Both the position numbers and the translations under genes were made by a program. Below, piece by piece: positions 28,233 to 38,446 of a DNA stretch of 44,647 nucleotides. Each line of letters starts with the position of its first letter. Position 1 is the stretch's first letter. The notes beneath the pieces were generated by a model that saw only the letters and a program-made list of their open reading frames with translations, searched no databases and was not told where the DNA came from. Source of the DNA: Nitrospira sp. (GTDB lineage Bacteria > Nitrospirota > Nitrospiria > Nitrospirales > Nitrospiraceae); the NCBI GenBank assembly GCA_024331085.1, contig JANDJG010000011.1, positions 1 to 44,647 on the forward strand, read 5' to 3'.

Positions 28233-29451
28233 ATCGTCCCATGTTCCGTGCCCCGTTCGGTTCGCATTACGACCCACTGTTGCAGTGGCAGCCTGGTGCG
28301 TTCTCTTGGCCGGTCACGTCTTTGCCGGAACGGGCGACGCGGCGGATGTCCGACAACGGGCCCGTGAACTCGGCATCGTTGTGGGGCGGTATCAGCCAGG
28401 ACCGTTCAATGCCATCACCGACGTGGCCGGAGTGAAGGTCGGTCACCGGACGTTGGTCCGAGGAGAGGGGGCGCTCAAGCCGGGCAAAGGACCGGTGCGG
28501 ACCGGCGTCACGGTGATCGTCCCGCGCGAGGACGTGTGGCGAAAAAAAGTTCCCGCCGGCTCGTTCGTCCTCAACGGCACGGGCGAGATGACGGGCCTGT
28601 CATGGGTTGCGGAATCCGGGTTTCTTGAATACCCTATCGCGCTCACGAACACGCTCAACGTTCCTCGCGTCGCTAACGGCGTCATCAGTTGGATGATCAA
28701 ACGGTATCCTGCGATCGGGATCTCCGACGACACCCTGACGCCGGTCGTCGCCGAATGCGATGACGGGCGATTAAACGACATTCAAGGGAGGCATGTTTCG
28801 GAAGAGGACGTTGTTGACGCACTGGACGGCGCCCAGGGCGGGCCGGTGCAGGAAGGAGCGGTGGGGGCCGGAACCGGGATGATTGCCTATGGGTTCAAGG
28901 GAGGGATCGGCACCTCGTCGCGCAAATTGCCTCTACAAGAGGGAGGCTACACGGTGGGAGTGCTCGTCAACGCCAACCATGGACGCAGGCACGAGCTGGT
29001 GGTCAACGGCGTGCCGGTCGGCAGGCTCTACGAATCGGCCTCGCCGCGAGCGGAAAATCTTCAGTCTGGACCCCATGAGGGGTCGATCATCATGATTATC
29101 GCCACCGACGCGCCGCTCGACAGCCGCCAACTCGGCCGACTGGCCAAACGGGCCGCGCTGGGTCTTGCCCGCACCGGGGCGACCGCCCGCCATGGGAGCG
29201 GAGATTTCATGCTGGCGTTTTCCACGGCCAACGTCATCCCTCATGACCCCCAAGAGCCGACCTATACCCTGACCCACCTGGCCGACGTCCATCTGAATCC
29301 GTTAATCACCGCCACCGTCGAGGCAACCGAAGAGGCGGTGCTGAACGCCCTCACCATGGCGACCACGACGATCGGTCGAGACGGCTATCGGGCGGAGGCT
29401 ATCGACCTGGATCGTCTGAAGGTCATCTTAGCGGACGCCATCCGCCGGTGA
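28222..29451 (+). CDS. P1 family (DmpA-like) peptidase, exported
   Basis: GPFNAITDVAGVKVGH...GVTVIVPRE...GAVGAGTGMIAYGFKGGIGTSSR...VGVLVNANHG. Confidence 0.9.
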   Translation: MTSKSSHVPCPVRFALRPTVAVAAWCVLLAGHVFAGTGDAADVRQRARELGIVVGRYQPGPFNAITDVAGVKVGHRTLVRGEGALKPGKGPVRTGVTVIVPREDVWRKKVPAGSFVLNGTGEMTGLSWVAESGFLEYPIALTNTLNVPRVANGVISWMIKRYPAIGISDDTLTPVVAECDDGRLNDIQGRHVSEEDVVDALDGAQGGPVQEGAVGAGTGMIAYGFKGGIGTSSRKLPLQEGGYTVGVLVNANHGRRHELVVNGVPVGRLYESASPRAENLQSGPHEGSIIMIIATDAPLDSRQLGRLAKRAALGLARTGATARHGSGDFMLAFSTANVIPHDPQEPTYTLTHLADVHLNPLITATVEATEEAVLNALTMATTTIGRDGYRAEAIDLDRLKVILADAIRR

Positions 29452-29501
29452 CCGGGGTCGCGAGACTGTTTCGAACCGACAGCGGAAGGAACGTCTCTTC
29501 T

Positions 29502-31751
29502 TCAGGGGAGCGGAGCCGTCGGCTCTGCCGGAAGTTCCGTTAATACCTCGATCGCCCCGCTTTCAACGTGATACAGGGCGCCGACAATGGCGATGCGCCG
29601 GTCGTGAACGAGCTTGTCCAACGAGCGACTGTGCCAGCGGAAAGATTCGACCGCCCGCTGCACGTTTTGACGGGTGACGGTGTCGATTAAGGCGTCGAAC
29701 CGGCTCTGTTCTTCCTCTCGCAGATCCCGACAGGCAGTCGGGTCGATAGAAGACTGAATGTCGGTGATGATGGATCCGAGGTGATCGCATCCTGTGGCCG
29801 CGGCGGCGGTCTGAGCGGAACAAGCCAGTTTGACCGCCGTGGTGACGGCTCCACAGTGCGTATGGCCCACCACGAGAATCAGCTTGGCTCCGGCGACCGC
29901 GCAACCGTACTCCGCGCTGGCCAGGATCTGAGGGCCTACTACATTTCCCGCGATGCGGATGCTGAAAATATCCCCCATCCCCAAATCAAAAATGATCTCG
30001 GCGGGGGTTCTTGAATCGATGCAGCTCAGCACGACGGCCAATGGATGTTGTCGATCGGCCGTTGCTCGGACTTGACGGACCGTGTCACGGGTGAGGCGGC
30101 GACCGCTGCGAAACCGCTCGTTCCCGTCTTTCAGGATTCGAAGGACCTGTCGGGGAGTGAGTGACTTCTGAAGCTCATGGGGCGAATAGTCGAGGTATTG
30201 AATCTGGTCCTCGAACTGATATTCGGCCTTAAACCCGATCAGGCTGACCTCGATGTGGCGAGCGGGAGCGGACAGATCCTTAAAGTCGCGAATCAGGCCG
30301 AGCACGTCCGGGTCGATATAGTCTGTATGTTGAGCGTCGATCAGCACGTGGCCGTTTGCCGGGGCTTCCGACAGCGCGTGCGAGAGAGCCGCGCGATTCA
30401 AGAAGCTCACTTGGTTGGTCAATTCAATGTGCAGGACGTCACCTCCCAGGTGTTTCTCGACAAGGCGTCGCATCGGCTGACGCATGTTGCTGTGGAGAAT
30501 GAACCCAACGGCGGTCGCCAAGCCGATGAGGATGCCGGTGAGAAGATCGGTCAGAACGATGGCCACGACCGTCACCACGAACGGCAAAAACTGAGATCGT
30601 CCTTCGCTCCACATCTGTTTGACCAATGCGGGGCTCGCAAGTTTGACGCCGGTTACCAGCAGAATCGCCGCCAGGGAAGAGAGAGGGATTTTGTTGAGCC
30701 ATGTCGGAATGAGCGGAACAGCCACCAGGAGCAGGATTCCATGGATGATGGCGGACCGTTTCGTTTTCCCGCCGGCCATGACGTTGACGGAGCTGCGCAC
30801 AATGACCGATGTGACGGGAAGCCCGCCGATCAACCCGGAGGCGACGTTTCCAACTCCTTGGGCCAGCAGCTCGCGATTCGGTGGAGAAGAACGTTGTCGG
30901 GGGTCAAGCTTGTCCACGGCTTGGATGTTCAAGAGAGTCTCCAGAGACGCAACCACCGCGATAGTGAGGGCCGCGGTATACACTGCCGGGTTTTCCCACT
31001 GTGAAAAGGCTGGCGGCGACAGAAGAGACAAAAGTCCCCGAAGGTCCTCGGTGATCGGAACTTGGACGAAATGGCTCGACTTGATCACCCAGGGATCGCC
31101 AAGGTGCTCAAACCACAGGCCTGCTCCGACGCCCAGAAGCACCACGACCAGAGGAGCCGGAACGAGAGATTCCTTGAGCGGTTTCCACCGTTCCCACGCC
31201 ACCAGAATCGCGAGCGACAGCAAACCGATGACGGAGGCACCCAATTGAAAATCACTGAACAGACCAAGCAACTCGGAAAACGTCGTTTCTTGATCCGGTT
31301 GAAAGAACGACATCTCCCCTTCAGGATCGGTGTCGTGCCCCAAGACATGGGGGATCTGTTTGAGAATGAGGATGGCGCCGATCGCCGCGAGGAGCCCTTT
31401 AATGACACTGGAGGGGAAGAACGCGGCAATAAACCCCATCCTGGCCAGGCCCAAGCCTATTTGAATCAGTCCTGCAACGACCACCGCCAGGAGAAACGTC
31501 TCAAACGAGCCGAGCGCGGCAATTTGGGCCGCCACGACGGCCGTCAAGCCGGCCGCCGGTCCGCTGACGCTCGTGTGCGACCCGCTCACCACTCCCACAA
31601 CGATTCCGCCGATGATGCCAGCCAACAGTCCCGATATCGGCGGGGCGCCCGAGGCGAGGGCGATTCCCAAACAGAGGGGCAACGCGACAAGGAACACGAC
31701 GAGCCCCGCCCTCATGTCGGCCGACAACGTGCGAGAAGAAAAGTTGGCCAT
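29502..31751 (-). CDS. SulP-family inorganic anion transporter fused to beta-carbonic anhydrase
   Basis: N-terminal SulP transporter core, STAS-like middle (HVLIDAQHTDYIDPDVLGLIRDF), C-terminal beta-CA with AVVLSCIDSRTPAEIIFDLGMGDIFSIRIAGN and VVGHTHCGAV. Confidence 0.93.
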   Translation of the reverse strand: MANFSSRTLSADMRAGLVVFLVALPLCLGIALASGAPPISGLLAGIIGGIVVGVVSGSHTSVSGPAAGLTAVVAAQIAALGSFETFLLAVVVAGLIQIGLGLARMGFIAAFFPSSVIKGLLAAIGAILILKQIPHVLGHDTDPEGEMSFFQPDQETTFSELLGLFSDFQLGASVIGLLSLAILVAWERWKPLKESLVPAPLVVVLLGVGAGLWFEHLGDPWVIKSSHFVQVPITEDLRGLLSLLSPPAFSQWENPAVYTAALTIAVVASLETLLNIQAVDKLDPRQRSSPPNRELLAQGVGNVASGLIGGLPVTSVIVRSSVNVMAGGKTKRSAIIHGILLLVAVPLIPTWLNKIPLSSLAAILLVTGVKLASPALVKQMWSEGRSQFLPFVVTVVAIVLTDLLTGILIGLATAVGFILHSNMRQPMRRLVEKHLGGDVLHIELTNQVSFLNRAALSHALSEAPANGHVLIDAQHTDYIDPDVLGLIRDFKDLSAPARHIEVSLIGFKAEYQFEDQIQYLDYSPHELQKSLTPRQVLRILKDGNERFRSGRRLTRDTVRQVRATADRQHPLAVVLSCIDSRTPAEIIFDLGMGDIFSIRIAGNVVGPQILASAEYGCAVAGAKLILVVGHTHCGAVTTAVKLACSAQTAAAATGCDHLGSIITDIQSSIDPTACRDLREEEQSRFDALIDTVTRQNVQRAVESFRWHSRSLDKLVHDRRIAIVGALYHVESGAIEVLTELPAEPTAPLP

Positions 31752-31983
31752 CGTCGCGTTCCTGTCCGTCAGTTAGCCTATACCTCTCCTCCCCTCTGGC
31801 TCAAGAAACGTGAATGGCGATGAGGGAGGCGCCAAGGTTCTGCGCCGATCGTGTGCTTCCATGAAAGAGGAAACGAGCGAGGTTAAGTCCAAGAGACGAT
31901 CCGGCGCTCGCGGATGACCGATAAGCTTGCAATTCCGAAGGCCTCATCTGTATGCTCTACCCCGGTTCGAAAGGGTTCAAATA

Positions 31984-32211
31984 ATGAACGAATATCAAAT
32001 CGGTGGCGGGCTCAAGTTGTTCACGGCCGTTGAAAAGACAGAGGCCTTCGCCGAGTTCTTGAAAACGCGCATGGTTCGGGCGTTGGAAACGGAAGATCCC
32101 ACCGAACTGCATTATCTGCTTGCCCAACTCGACGACTATCATTCCTATCTCTGGCGTTATTACAAGAAGTTGGCGCAGGATCGGGCTCAACGAATGGACC
32201 CGGGGGTCTGA
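31984..32211 (+). CDS. hypothetical protein (75 aa)
   Basis: MNEYQIGGGLKLFTAVEKTEAFAEFLKTRMVRALETEDPTELHYLLAQLDDYHSYLWRYYKKLAQDRAQRMDPGV. Confidence 0.5.
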   Translation: MNEYQIGGGLKLFTAVEKTEAFAEFLKTRMVRALETEDPTELHYLLAQLDDYHSYLWRYYKKLAQDRAQRMDPGV

Positions 32212-32240
32212 CTTTCCGGGGTATCTGAATAGACAATCGC

Positions 32241-33497
32241 ATGCCGGGTCTTCGGTCTTTATCATCCACTCGCCCGTCGTCGTTGCGTTTTGCGGCCGCT
32301 CTCTCCAAACGATCGGATACGGAAGCCGCAGCATGCGACCTTGCCGGCGACATTCGATCCAAGCTGGAATCCGCCCCGATCGACCTTGCCTGCCTGTTTT
32401 TCTCCGCGCATCATGTTCGGCGTGCCGCGCGATTGGCTTCGACGATCCATCGGCTGCTCTCTCCGCGATTGCTGATCGGCTGCAGCGGCGAGGGAGTCAT
32501 TGCCGGAACGGAGGAACTGGAGAGCATACCGGGCATTTCGCTGTGGGCCGCGTCTTTGCCGGGTGTCACATCGGCGCCCGTTCGCCTGACCTTTTCCCAG
32601 ACGCAAGACCAATTTCGATTGCAGGAGTGGTCTGAACCCGATGGACCTCCCTCCGCCCTTCTGCTCTTGGCCGATCCCTTGACTCTGCCGATGCAGGAGG
32701 CTTTGAAGTTTCTTGCTCAACGGTATCCCGAGGCCATGGCGATCGGAGGACTGGCGGGAGGAGGGAGCGAAAGCGGCGAGAATCGATTGATCCTGCAGGG
32801 GGAGGCCCTCACGGGCGGACTCGTGGGTGTGCGATTTTCCGGCCCTTTGGCCGTTCGCCCCGTCATTTCACAGGGGTGCCGGTTGGTAGGAGAGCGGTTT
32901 GTCGTCACCAAAGCCGAGCACAATCGTATCCATGAACTGGGCGGCGTTCCCGCGCTGGAACGGCTGCGAGACCTTCTGGAAGCCATGTCGGAAGAGGAGC
33001 GGGAACAGGCCAAAAGCGCGCTCCACATCGGTATCGCCGTCGATGAATACCGGGACCGTTTCGAGCGCGGGGATTTCCTCATCCGTCACCTGATCGGGGT
33101 CGATCAAGAGACCGGAACATTGGTGATCGGGGATCTTGTGCGAGAGGGCCAGACCGTGCAGTTCCAACTGCGGGATGCGCGTTCGGCCGGCGAAGATTTG
33201 AAAGAGTTGCTCGATGCCGATCGGCTCGGGCATCGCCAAGCGCCTCTTGGAGCCCTGTTGTTCAGTTGTTGCGGACGCGGGCGGGGGCTGTTCGGGAAAC
33301 CTCATCACGATGCGCGCACCGTGGCGGATCGGTTGGGCGGAATCCCCGTTGCCGGGTTTTTTGCCCAAGGAGAGATCGGCCCTGTGGGAAGACACAACGT
33401 CCTCCACAGTTATACGGCCAGCATGGCCATCTTTGCCGAGCCGGAACGTAGGATCGTCCTCAGGGGCCGCTTGTACGAAGAACAGCGGATGTCATAA
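32241..33497 (+). CDS. FIST-domain (FIST_N/FIST_C) signal transduction protein
   Basis: LLIGCSGEGVIAGTEELE..., C-terminal GALLFSCCGRGRGLFGKPHHDARTVADRLGGIPVAGFFAQGEIGPVGRHNVLHSYTASMAIF. Confidence 0.9.
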   Translation: MPGLRSLSSTRPSSLRFAAALSKRSDTEAAACDLAGDIRSKLESAPIDLACLFFSAHHVRRAARLASTIHRLLSPRLLIGCSGEGVIAGTEELESIPGISLWAASLPGVTSAPVRLTFSQTQDQFRLQEWSEPDGPPSALLLLADPLTLPMQEALKFLAQRYPEAMAIGGLAGGGSESGENRLILQGEALTGGLVGVRFSGPLAVRPVISQGCRLVGERFVVTKAEHNRIHELGGVPALERLRDLLEAMSEEEREQAKSALHIGIAVDEYRDRFERGDFLIRHLIGVDQETGTLVIGDLVREGQTVQFQLRDARSAGEDLKELLDADRLGHRQAPLGALLFSCCGRGRGLFGKPHHDARTVADRLGGIPVAGFFAQGEIGPVGRHNVLHSYTASMAIFAEPERRIVLRGRLYEEQRMS

Positions 33498-33557
33498 AAC
33501 GATTCGTATCTTCAAATAGGTTAAATAGGTTAACGGCTTCGCCGTCCCATTCTTTTT

Positions 33558-34667
33558 ATGATCCAGCAAACCCCGCTCATTGCTCAACATCGAGCCGCAG
33601 GCGCCAAGCTAGTTCCGTTCGCCGGTTGGGAAATGCCGATTCAATACAGCGGAGTGGTGGATGAATATCAGGCGGTGAGAACCAAGGGAGGATTGTTCGA
33701 CGTCAGCCACATGGGCCGCATTATGGTTGAAGGTCCATCCGCCGGCGCATTTCTTCAAACCGTCACCACCAACAACATCGCCGCGCTCGAGCCGTGGCAC
33801 GCGCACTATTCGATGGTTTGTAACCACGAGGGCGGCATCAAGGACGACGTCTTCGTCTATCGGCTTGGCGATTCCGACTCGTATCTTCTCTGCGTGAATG
33901 CGTCCAATCGCGGCAAGATTCTGTCGTGGTTGCTGGAACAGGCCAGACAGAGCGTCGATTGTCGCATCCAGGATCGATCGGGAGAGATCGCTCAAATCGC
34001 CTTGCAAGGGCCTGCCGCCAAGGAGATCGTCGCAAAGCTTGGAATGCCGGCGCTGGAGAAGCTGAAACGAAGAGAATCGGCGCGAACGACCGTCGGAGGC
34101 GTCTCGTGCCTTGTCGCCCGGACCGGCTATACCGGCGAATTCGGCTACGAGTTCTATGTATTCGGCCACCCAGCAGCGGTGTGGACGACTCTGTTGGAAA
34201 GCGGACGGCCGTTTGGAGTCAAGCCGGCGGGGCTTGGGGCTCGCGACCTGCTTCGGTTAGAGATGGGGTATCTGCTCTACGGCAATGATATCAATGAGGA
34301 CACGACGCCGATTGAGGCAGGGGCTGAATGGGCGATCGACTTTGCCAAAGGAGAGTTTATCGGCCGGGCGGCGCTATGGTCCCAGAGACAGACCGGACCG
34401 GCACGTCGCCTCATCGGCTTTGAGTTGACGGAGAGAGCCGTGCCCCGGCAAGGATTCACCATTCTTGATAGGGCGACCGGCCAAGCGATCGGAGCGGTGA
34501 CCAGTGGGAATTTCTCGCCTATTCTACAAAAGGGAATCGGCATGGGGTACGTATCTTCCGCCCATGCCGCTCCCGGAACCCCCGTCGCCATTGACATTCG
34601 AGGAAAGGTGATCCCGGCCGTCGTTGTGCGCCCCCCCTTCTATCGGAAGGTTCTTGGGAACTCATGA
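33558..34667 (+). CDS. gcvT: glycine cleavage system aminomethyltransferase T
   Basis: TPLIAQHRAAGAKLVPFAGWEMPIQYSGVVDEYQAVRTKGGLFDVSHMGRI...RTGYTGEFGYEFY...GLGARDLLRLEMGYLLYGNDI. Confidence 0.95.
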   Translation: MIQQTPLIAQHRAAGAKLVPFAGWEMPIQYSGVVDEYQAVRTKGGLFDVSHMGRIMVEGPSAGAFLQTVTTNNIAALEPWHAHYSMVCNHEGGIKDDVFVYRLGDSDSYLLCVNASNRGKILSWLLEQARQSVDCRIQDRSGEIAQIALQGPAAKEIVAKLGMPALEKLKRRESARTTVGGVSCLVARTGYTGEFGYEFYVFGHPAAVWTTLLESGRPFGVKPAGLGARDLLRLEMGYLLYGNDINEDTTPIEAGAEWAIDFAKGEFIGRAALWSQRQTGPARRLIGFELTERAVPRQGFTILDRATGQAIGAVTSGNFSPILQKGIGMGYVSSAHAAPGTPVAIDIRGKVIPAVVVRPPFYRKVLGNS

Positions 34668-34731
34668 TGCGGGACATGTGAAAGAAGCGGTTGCCTTTGC
34701 AGGTCGCCTCGACAGGGAAGGATCGTCTTCG

Positions 34732-35247
34732 ATGGTAAAAAACATCTACAGCGGGAGAGTCGTCACCTTGAATGTCGAGAGCGTTCGACTGCCCAACGGA
34801 GAAACGGTGGATCTTGAAACGATCCGTCACCCGGGGGCTGCCGCCGTCATTCCACTCAAAGAGGACGGCACCGTCGTGCTGATTCGACAGTTTCGCCATG
34901 CGGCGGGGGGATTCATCTACGAGATTCCCGCGGGAAAGCTTCAGCCGGGAGAAGATCCTTTATGTTGCGCCGAGCGGGAGCTGGAAGAAGAGGTGGGCTA
35001 TCGGGCCTCGTCGTTTACACTCCTGTGCAGCATCTTCACCGCCCCCGGCTTCGCCGACGAGGTCATTCACGTCTATGAGGCGACGGGACTGACCAAGGGG
35101 CGCCAACAGTTGGACCGTGATGAAGTGCTCGAGGTCGTCGAGATGCCGTTGGCGGAGGCCGTGAAGAAAATTCATGAAGGGATCATTCGAGACGCCAAGA
35201 CAATTGTCGGTCTCCAAACATCGTATCTTCTCGCTCATAGACGATAA
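34732..35247 (+). CDS. NUDIX hydrolase (ADP-ribose pyrophosphatase-like)
   Basis: GGFIYEIPAGKLQPGEDPLCCAERELEEEVGYRA Nudix box. Confidence 0.93.
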   Translation: MVKNIYSGRVVTLNVESVRLPNGETVDLETIRHPGAAAVIPLKEDGTVVLIRQFRHAAGGFIYEIPAGKLQPGEDPLCCAERELEEEVGYRASSFTLLCSIFTAPGFADEVIHVYEATGLTKGRQQLDRDEVLEVVEMPLAEAVKKIHEGIIRDAKTIVGLQTSYLLAHRR

Positions 35248-35261
35248 ACGAGACACAGAAC

Positions 35262-35288
35262 GGGGCACCCATTGATCATAGGTGCCCC
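35262..35288. terminator. terminator between convergent NUDIX and Lys-rich protein genes
   Basis: GGGGCACC-cattgatcata-GGTGCCCC followed by pyrimidine-rich CCTCTTTTCTTTC. Confidence 0.8.
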
Positions 35289-35326
35289 CCTCTTTTCTTT
35301 CAGGAACCAAGAAGAGCAAGAAGCCT

Positions 35327-35530
35327 TCACTTGCCCGGCTTCTTTTCCTTGTCGGCGTCGGCAAAGGTGTCGGCGTGACCACCCTTCTTTTCTTCTTTCT
35401 TCTTTTCCTCGCCGTAAACCACGACGTGGCCGCCCTTCTTTTCTTCCTTCTTTTTCTCCTCAGCAAAGGCCGGAGCAAGGAACGTGACCGACACCGCGAC
35501 TGCCAGGACCGCCATCATGATACGTTTCAT
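35327..35530 (-). CDS. small exported Lys/Glu-rich repeat protein (67 aa)
   Basis: MKRIMMAVLAVAVSVTFLAPAFA signal peptide, then tandem EEKKKEEKKGGHVVVYG / EEKKKEEKKGGHADTFA. Confidence 0.7.
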   Translation of the reverse strand: MKRIMMAVLAVAVSVTFLAPAFAEEKKKEEKKGGHVVVYGEEKKKEEKKGGHADTFADADKEKKPGK

Positions 35531-36046
35531 AACGAGCACCCTCCCTATTAATGAAATTTTGATAAAAGAAGATCGCTGACAACTCACCTGTGCGGAATAT
35601 AGAGCAAGCTCGATGCCGTGTTTCTAAAGAGCGGGACTCAAACGAATATGCCATACATTGATTCATTCATGAGTCGTTTCTCACGAAGAATCGAAGGGAT
35701 TGGCCTTCAAAATCCTGTGGCAGAATGGCCGTGAAATGGCGAAACTGCCTCATTGAAATAGTCTTCTGCCGAACATCGCGTGTAGGCGTTTTGCTACGTT
35801 TCATACGGCTCGCCAAAGCCTATTGCCCCGTTTGGTGAGAAGTCTCATTCACAGACGCCAAAAATCATGGTATCTTCGGCCCGGCTCCGGATCGTCTCTC
35901 ATGTGAAACAGTCGGCCGGCTCCGCGTTTACCTGCCGAGGAGTTGACGAGTGACGAGAGGCGGCGAAAAGGGCAAGGAGTCGTCATCCACAACAGACCGG
36001 CGCGTCGAGAGGCGAAGAGGCGCGCCGACGAGGAGCAACAAACATC

Positions 36047-36826
36047 ATGCTGCTGAATGGAAAAAACGGCGTCATTATCGGCGTGGCCAATAAACACAGT
36101 ATTGCCTGGTCCATTGCCCAGTCGGTGGCGAGTCAAGGGGCTCGGCTGCTCTTCAATTATCAAAATGAACGGTTGAAACAGAACGTGGAGGAATTGGTCG
36201 CCACGGTTCCCGGCGCCAAGGCCTTTGCGTGCGACGTGGCGAATGACACCGAGATCGAGACATTGATGCACCATGCCAAAAAAGAGCTGGGGCGAATCGA
36301 TTTCGTGATCCATTCCCTGGCGTTCGCGCCGCGTGAAGAGCTCACGGGACAGTTCGTGAATACGACGCGTCAGGGATTTGCGACCGCGCTCGACATCAGC
36401 GCGTACTCCCTGGTGGCGGTGACCCGCGCGGCCATGCCATTGATGACGGAAGGCGGAGCCATCGTCACGCTCAGTTACCTCGGCGCGGAACGGGTGGTTC
36501 CCCACTACAACGTCATGGGGGTTGCGAAAGCCGCGCTCGAATGTACCGTCCGATACCTGGCCTATGATCTCGGCCCCAAGAACATCCGCGTCAATGCCAT
36601 TTCAGCAGGCCCGATCAAAACGCTGGCGGCTCGGGGCGTCTCCGGCATTACCAAAATGATCGACATTCATAAAGAATTTGCCCCGCTCCGACGGGCAACC
36701 GAGCAGGGCGAAGTCGGAGACACCGCGCTGTTCTTAGTCAGCCCGTTGGGGCGCGGCATTACCGGGGAGGTCATCTATGTGGACGGAGGATTCCATATTT
36801 TAGGCATGATGGCTTCGGGGGAATAA
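36047..36826 (+). CDS. fabI: enoyl-[acyl-carrier-protein] reductase (NADH)
   Basis: GVANKHSIAWSIAQ...LAFAPREEL...YLGAERVVPHYNVMGVAKAALE...AISAGPIKTLAARGVSG...VDGGFHILGM. Confidence 0.95.
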   Translation: MLLNGKNGVIIGVANKHSIAWSIAQSVASQGARLLFNYQNERLKQNVEELVATVPGAKAFACDVANDTEIETLMHHAKKELGRIDFVIHSLAFAPREELTGQFVNTTRQGFATALDISAYSLVAVTRAAMPLMTEGGAIVTLSYLGAERVVPHYNVMGVAKAALECTVRYLAYDLGPKNIRVNAISAGPIKTLAARGVSGITKMIDIHKEFAPLRRATEQGEVGDTALFLVSPLGRGITGEVIYVDGGFHILGMMASGE

Positions 36827-36997
36827 TCCGTTTGCATTCCATGAGGGGCAACAGGCGGTGATCAGGAAAGATTGTGATGAACGAGGATGGCGCGCTCTCA
36901 TCATCGAGTCATCGAGACTGCTGGCAGCTGACTTCTTTCAATCTGTTATACTGAATGATATTTGATGGCGATGCCCTTTTCGGCCAATTTGATCCTT

Positions 36998-37672
36998 ATG
37001 ACATCTTTGAAGCTCAAGACCATCGTGATCGGTGCGGCGATCGCCCTCTTTCTGCAACCGATGATGGCGTCGGCGGAAGACGTGACCGGTAATCTTGCCG
37101 GCCAGGCGTTGGAGGAATGTGAACGGGGGCGGGCCGCGACGGATCGTGCTGCGCGGCTTGCTCATTTTGAGCGGGGGAGGATGTTGGGCGAGCAGGCTGT
37201 CGCCGGAAACGAGCGTAGCGCCGATGCGCATTTTTCCCTGTTCTGTAACCTCGGCGAGCTCCTTCGCATTGACGGAGAGTCGCTCACGTCGCTGTTTGGA
37301 TTTCGCCGCATGATGAACGAACTCGATCGGGCTCTTGAGCTGGATCCGGCGCACATCGACGCCCTCTCCGCGAAAGGGACGTTGTTGGTCAAACTCCCAG
37401 GACTCTTAGGCGGTGATTCTGAGAAAGGAGAACGGATCCTGGAGCACGTCGTCCGGCTGGCGCCCAAGGCGGTGAATGCAAGACTGGCCCTCGCCAGGGT
37501 TCGCCATGAGCAGGGACGCCATCAGGAGGCCGTGACATTGGCGTCCGATGCGCTGGCTATTGCGCAGCAATACAAACGGATCACGTTTATTGCCGAGGCG
37601 AAAGCCATGCTGCAGCAGCTTCGCAAGGTCGGGACCGCTTCGGCCACGGCGAGCTACACACCTCGATTCTGA
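36998..37672 (+). CDS. exported TPR-like protein
   Basis: Signal peptide (MTSLKLKTIVIGAAIALFLQPMMASAE) and TPR-like repeats; start chosen at internal ATG before the signal peptide. Confidence 0.7.
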   Translation: MTSLKLKTIVIGAAIALFLQPMMASAEDVTGNLAGQALEECERGRAATDRAARLAHFERGRMLGEQAVAGNERSADAHFSLFCNLGELLRIDGESLTSLFGFRRMMNELDRALELDPAHIDALSAKGTLLVKLPGLLGGDSEKGERILEHVVRLAPKAVNARLALARVRHEQGRHQEAVTLASDALAIAQQYKRITFIAEAKAMLQQLRKVGTASATASYTPRF

Positions 37673-37753
37673 CCGACTACGTACGACCACCGCGCCGTTC
37701 CCCTCGGGCTTTCTTGCGAGAGAGAAACCGAGAACGTGCGTTAAGACCAGCAA

Positions 37754-38164
37754 TTACTCCAACCCTTTTCGTTGCGACTTCAAGCGCCCCCTCCATTTCT
37801 TGCTTGCGATCCGCCGTTCACGGGATGTATGGGTGGGGACGGTCGGTGTGCGCTTTTTTCGAGGAAAGATCGCTTTCTGGATCAAGGCCAGCAATCTGGC
37901 GACGGCCTCCTCCCGATTCCGCTCGCGGGAACGATGCTCCTGTGATTTGATCGTAATCACACCGTCGCCTGAAATTCGATGGTCCCGCAGCTCCAACAAC
38001 GCTTGTTTACAGGGAGGTGGAAGCGAGGAAGCTTTGATATCGAATCGCAAGTGAACGGCGGTTGACACCTTATTGACGTGCTGCCCCCCGGCTCCTTGAG
38101 CGCGCACGGAGTGGATCTCGATTTCGGAATCCGGGATGGCGACATGGGACGCTATGCGCAACAT
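37754..38164 (-). CDS. arfB: alternative ribosome-rescue factor / peptidyl-tRNA hydrolase ArfB
   Basis: GGQ motif in VRAQGAGGQHVNKVSTAVHLRFDI, basic C-terminal tail. Confidence 0.93.
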   Translation of the reverse strand: MLRIASHVAIPDSEIEIHSVRAQGAGGQHVNKVSTAVHLRFDIKASSLPPPCKQALLELRDHRISGDGVITIKSQEHRSRERNREEAVARLLALIQKAIFPRKKRTPTVPTHTSRERRIASKKWRGRLKSQRKGLE

Positions 38165-38446
38165 GCCGAGTAGCTAACCACAAAAGCCCATCCGGCGCAA
38201 TGTCTGGCCCCGGCTCATGGTTAAGGTGCTGTGCGACGATTCAAGCCAGCATCTGCAGCAGACGAATCCGAGACGTGCAGAAGGAGGGCTTGCGATTTCT
38301 GATGGGTGAAGAGTACCCTGTTGCGCTCAAGTGGCCGGTTCGGGCTGGTCGCGTTTCCACGCATCATCCGCACACGACGGTCTTACCCAGGCGAACCCAG
38401 GCGAAAGCCGACGCAAGACGATCAACCTCTGTCGGAAGGAAAGAAA

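Noticed and set aside
30177-31823. Plus ORFs of 275, 209 and 253 aa opposite SulP-carbonic anhydrase
   Set aside because: Arg/Gln/Asp-rich nonsense translations antisense to a clear gene.
33498-33558. Glycine riboswitch before gcvT
   Set aside because: Only about 60 nt separates the FIST gene stop from the gcvT ATG, too short for the aptamer, and no matching motif was seen.
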